NCBI RefSeq assembly: GCF_014836775.1
Contig: NZ_JACSQD010000004.1
Location: 115,016-179,015, forward strand
Source: Arthrobacter gallicola
GTDB taxonomy: Bacteria; Actinomycetota; Actinomycetes; Actinomycetales; Micrococcaceae
DNA: 64,000 bases
Direction of reading: 5' to 3'
Part shown: positions 61,597 to 64,000 of the stretch, piece by piece
Numbering within the stretch: the stretch's first letter is position 1
How the letters are laid out: each line of letters opens with the position of its first letter
Position numbers and translations under genes: made by a program
Notes under the pieces: generated by a model
Told to the model about the DNA's origin: nothing
The model's input: only the letters and a program-made list of their open reading frames with translations
Database searches by the model: none

Positions 61597-63087
61597 TTAG
61601 TGCGCCCTGGTGACCTTGATGAACGGTGCGAGCACCAGGCCAAGGGTTGCCAGGATGGCGCCGATGATGAAGGAGACGTGAGCACCCGAGAACAGGGCCG
61701 ACGCCAGATCCGAGCCGGCTTCCAGCTTTCCTGCAGACAGCAGCGACATCACGGTAACGAAAATGGTGGTGCCGATGGCGCCGCCCAACTGCTGGCCCGT
61801 ATTGAAAATTGCCGATCCGTGGCCATAGAGGCGCGGTTCGAGGGAAGCCATGGCGGAGGCGAGCAGACCGGTCATCAGCATGGCCAGTCCAATGCTGAAG
61901 ACCACGTGGCTGACCACGAACATCCACAGTTCGGTATCCGTAGTCACCGTGACGAAAAGCCACTGGCCCAGCGCCAGCATGGCAGCGCCGGGGATCAGGA
62001 CCGGACGGGGGCCGAAGCGGTCGTAGACACGGCCGAAAATCGGAGCCACAAATGCCTGCACCAGGCCACCGGGCAACAGCAGCATTCCGATGGTCAGGGT
62101 GCTCAGGCCGCTGCCGGTCTGGAGGATGATCGGAATCATGACCACGGTGCCAAGCATGGTGCCCATGGCGATCATGATCATGACCACGCTGAAGGTGAAG
62201 GGGCGGTGCTTGAACGGAGTGAGGTTCAGGAGTTCACGGCCGCTCCGGGTGAGGCGGACCTGGCGCCGGATGAAGAGGGCCAGCCCGGCAATGCCGATAA
62301 CGAAGGAGGCGATGGTCACCGCCAGGTTCTCGCTGGCGTGTTCAACGCTGGAGATCGCGTACACGAGGAAACCGAAGGCCACCGCGGACAGGATCACCGA
62401 GAGCACGTCCACCGGAATCTTGCGGGTATTGACCGGAATCCTGATGAAGATCATCCCGAAGATGAGAATGAGGACGGCAAGCGGAGCCATCATCACAAAA
62501 ATGTAGTGCCAGCTGAAGGCATTCACGATCGCACCGGATACGGTCGGCCCGATGGCCGGGCCCACGGAGATCACGATCGAGTTCAGCCCCATGATCGCCC
62601 CACGGTTCCGGACCGGAACCAGCGACAGCGTAGTGGTCATCAGCAGGGGCAGAACAATAGCGGTGCCGACAGCCTGGATGACCCGGGCGATCAGCAGGAA
62701 GACAAAGCTCGGTGCGAAAACCGCCAGGAGCGTGCCGGCCAGGAAGCTGAGCAGCGCAAAGACGAACAGGCTGCGTGTGGTGAACCGCTGGATCAGGAAG
62801 CCCGTGGTGGGGATGACAACGGACATGGTCAGCAGGAAGCCGGTGGTCAGCCACTGGCCGGCTGCCGCTGAGACATCCAGGTCGGCCATGATCGACGGCA
62901 GCGCCACGCTCAGGACAGTTTCGTTCAGGATCATCACAAAGGCCGCGAGGGCCAGGGCACCGATGATTCCCGTCAGTTGTTTGGTGGAAAATACCGGCGG
63001 CGCGGCGGCGTGGGGCCGCTCTACTGCCGGGGCTTCGGGACTGTCGTGACTCAAATGCTTCCTCTTCCTGAATAATTTAGAACTCAT
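61597..63087 (-). CDS. DHA2-family (EmrB/QacA) multidrug exporter
   Basis: A 496-residue proton-driven exporter with 14 predicted helices. The helix-1 segment LNETVLSVALPSIMADLDVS is the DHA2 signature, followed by WLTTGFLLTMSVVIPTTGFLIQRF, and the motif GPAIGPTVSGAIVNAFSWHYIFVMMAPLA is antiporter motif C-like. The ATG at 63087 lacks a Shine-Dalgarno. It is divergent from the TetR gene with a 110-base gap holding inverted repeats, so it is probably induced by its own substrate through TetR. The substrate is unknown. Confidence 0.93.
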   Translation of the reverse strand: MSSKLFRKRKHLSHDSPEAPAVERPHAAAPPVFSTKQLTGIIGALALAAFVMILNETVLSVALPSIMADLDVSAAAGQWLTTGFLLTMSVVIPTTGFLIQRFTTRSLFVFALLSFLAGTLLAVFAPSFVFLLIARVIQAVGTAIVLPLLMTTTLSLVPVRNRGAIMGLNSIVISVGPAIGPTVSGAIVNAFSWHYIFVMMAPLAVLILIFGMIFIRIPVNTRKIPVDVLSVILSAVAFGFLVYAISSVEHASENLAVTIASFVIGIAGLALFIRRQVRLTRSGRELLNLTPFKHRPFTFSVVMIMIAMGTMLGTVVMIPIILQTGSGLSTLTIGMLLLPGGLVQAFVAPIFGRVYDRFGPRPVLIPGAAMLALGQWLFVTVTTDTELWMFVVSHVVFSIGLAMLMTGLLASAMASLEPRLYGHGSAIFNTGQQLGGAIGTTIFVTVMSLLSAGKLEAGSDLASALFSGAHVSFIIGAILATLGLVLAPFIKVTRAH

Positions 63088-63093
63088 AGATTG

Positions 63094-63140
63094 TGTCACA
63101 AACTGACAGTATTTTTGACCAAACGTGGCATACTGTGACA
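63094..63140. promoter_or_regulatory. Candidate TetR operator between exporter and regulator
   Basis: TGTCACA (63094-63100) and TGTGACA (63134-63140) are inverted arms. Inside them ACAGTA (63106-63111) and TACTGT (63131-63136) are also inverted. The stretch covers the divergent promoter region. Confidence 0.5.
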
Positions 63141-63197
63141 GAAACCAAGGCGGGCCGACGACCGCCTGCACGCGCATGAAGCAGGGAGGAGCGCGGA

Positions 63198-63812
63198 ATG
63201 GGAATACGGGACGACCGCAAGGCAGCAACCCGGGGCGAGATTCAGCGGGCAACGCTTGATCTGCTGGAAACCGCCGGATTCGAGGCCACGACCGTCGCCC
63301 GGATCGCAGAGCAGGCTGGCATCTCGGAGCGCACTTTCTTCCGTTACTTCGACTCGAAGGAGTCTGCCGCGATGCCGGGGCAGGGCGAATTGGTGCAGGC
63401 GCTCCTGACCCATCCCCTTCACCCCGCGCTGACCTCCGCGCAGGTTCTCCGCGAGCTGATTGAGGTCTGCCGGAAGCACTTCGCCTACGAGGTCCAGCAG
63501 TACGAGTTCCTGCGGATTTCCCGTTTGGTCCTGCGCGAACCCGGACTCTTGCAGGGAGTGGCCCGGCAGGAACTGCAGCTGGTCTCAGCGCTCAGCGGAT
63601 CGCTGGTCGAACGAAATATCCTCGGCCAGATGCCTGCCCTGCTCGTGGCCGAGCTCATCGCCTGCACGTGGCGGGTGGCCTGGCAGTGCTTCGCCCAGGA
63701 AAGCGCGGACGGCGGCTGCGACCCCGCTGCCCTGTTCGACAAAGCCGTCACAAACCTCGGTGAGATTGTGTCGCCGGCAGCCGGCTCCCCCGCTCCGGTG
63801 CAGCTCGCCTAA
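63198..63812 (+). CDS. TetR-family transcriptional regulator
   Basis: A 204-residue regulator with the TetR helix-turn-helix at residues 8-55 ([45 protein letters not shown]). The C-terminal ligand-binding domain is all-helical and not assignable to a subfamily. GGGAGGAG is ideally placed before the ATG. Divergent to the DHA2 exporter gene, it is almost certainly its repressor. Its stop overlaps the end of the convergent trhO gene by two bases. Confidence 0.92.
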   Translation: MGIRDDRKAATRGEIQRATLDLLETAGFEATTVARIAEQAGISERTFFRYFDSKESAAMPGQGELVQALLTHPLHPALTSAQVLRELIEVCRKHFAYEVQQYEFLRISRLVLREPGLLQGVARQELQLVSALSGSLVERNILGQMPALLVAELIACTWRVAWQCFAQESADGGCDPAALFDKAVTNLGEIVSPAAGSPAPVQLA

Positions 63813-64000
63813 GCTGCGCAGCCGTCCGGGCAGCGAAGCGTTGAGGGATCGGAGGCACACTCGGCGCAGTACAGGGTGAGCTCGCGGCACGCGGGATTGG
63901 AACAGTTTTCGAACTTGCTCGTGGGCGCTTCGCACCGGACGCACTGGCCGATAGTGACGGCGTCGTCAGTGAATTCCATGTGCATCCGCTTGTCGAAGAC
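63809..64000 (-). CDS. trhO: tRNA uridine(34) hydroxylase TrhO, C-terminal end (partial)
   Basis: The last 63 residues of a gene entering from the right edge, read as [10 protein letters not shown] through a zinc-binding-like segment with Cys pairs ([35 protein letters not shown]) to the stop at 63809-63811. This is the Cys-rich C-terminus of rhodanese-related TrhO (YceA/UPF0176), which makes 5-hydroxyuridine at tRNA position 34. The catalytic rhodanese Cys lies outside the window. The stop is embedded in the TetR stop region on the opposite strand. Confidence 0.8.
   Translation of the reverse strand, partial: VFDKRMHMEFTDDAVTIGQCVRCEAPTSKFENCSNPACRELTLYCAECASDPSTLRCPDGCAA

Overview
The window is high-GC actinobacterial DNA (G/C-rich third codon positions, many GTG/TTG starts, several genes with a -10 box only 6-7 bases before the start codon). 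Gene content and order point to Micrococcaceae, most likely Arthrobacter or a close relative; this rests on recognised families and remembered synteny, not on a search. No rRNA, tRNA, CRISPR array, transposase or integrase gene was seen.

Layout. 1-9463: zinc alcohol dehydrogenase, small hypotheticals, a Tyr/Ser-type phosphatase, a three-gene beta-oxidation operon (thiolase, enoyl-CoA hydratase, 3-hydroxyacyl-CoA dehydrogenase), a VOC protein, a CPBP membrane protease, NAD(P)H-hydrate dehydratase and a histidine phosphatase. 9502-17688: a complete respiratory nitrate reductase operon narGHJI followed by a NarK-type transporter. 17818-20954: menaquinone genes menB, menE, menA on the other strand, which would supply the quinol that NarGHI oxidises. 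20951-25423: a two-component system with a coupled small membrane protein, and three other membrane proteins. 25787-30827: a System II cytochrome c maturation operon (histidine phosphatase, TlpA/ResA, CcdA, ResB, CcsB). 30973-36375: YceI, two paralogous Pro/Gly-rich membrane proteins, Rex, a glutaredoxin-like protein, a HAD-IB phosphatase, the tiny ribosomal protein bS22 and a BldC-type DNA-binding protein.

36623-45493: DAHP synthase preceded by an apparently leaderless 18-residue leader peptide carrying Trp-Tyr-Ala-Tyr-Phe (a candidate attenuator), then a 770-base gene-free stretch built of repeats (including a 41-bp tandem array), L-lactate dehydrogenase, glutamate dehydrogenase, an ArsR-type regulator, an AcuC-type deacetylase and a KtrB/KtrA potassium system. 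45564: proC. 46568-54789: a polyol catabolic cluster (SDR, RpiB/DerI-type isomerase, DhaK-DhaL kinase, MFS permease, zinc erythritol/L-threitol dehydrogenase, SorC-type regulator, FGGY kinase) that resembles mycobacterial C4-polyol pathways. 54940-56801: TIM-barrel isomerase and Ppx/GppA. 56892-64000: topA, a methyltransferase, a DHA2 drug exporter with a divergent TetR regulator, and the 3' end of trhO.

The backbone (ppx, TIM-barrel protein, proC, BldC-like, bS22, SerB-like, glutaredoxin-like, the phosphatase-tlpA-ccdA-resB-ccsB run, menA, menE, menB) matches from memory the M. tuberculosis Rv0496-Rv0548 region. Against that backbone the polyol cluster, the aro/repeat/lldD/gdhA/ktr block and nar look like lineage-specific insertions. 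The most novel items are the aromatic leader peptide and its competing RNA pairings, and the repeat-built intergenic region beside it.
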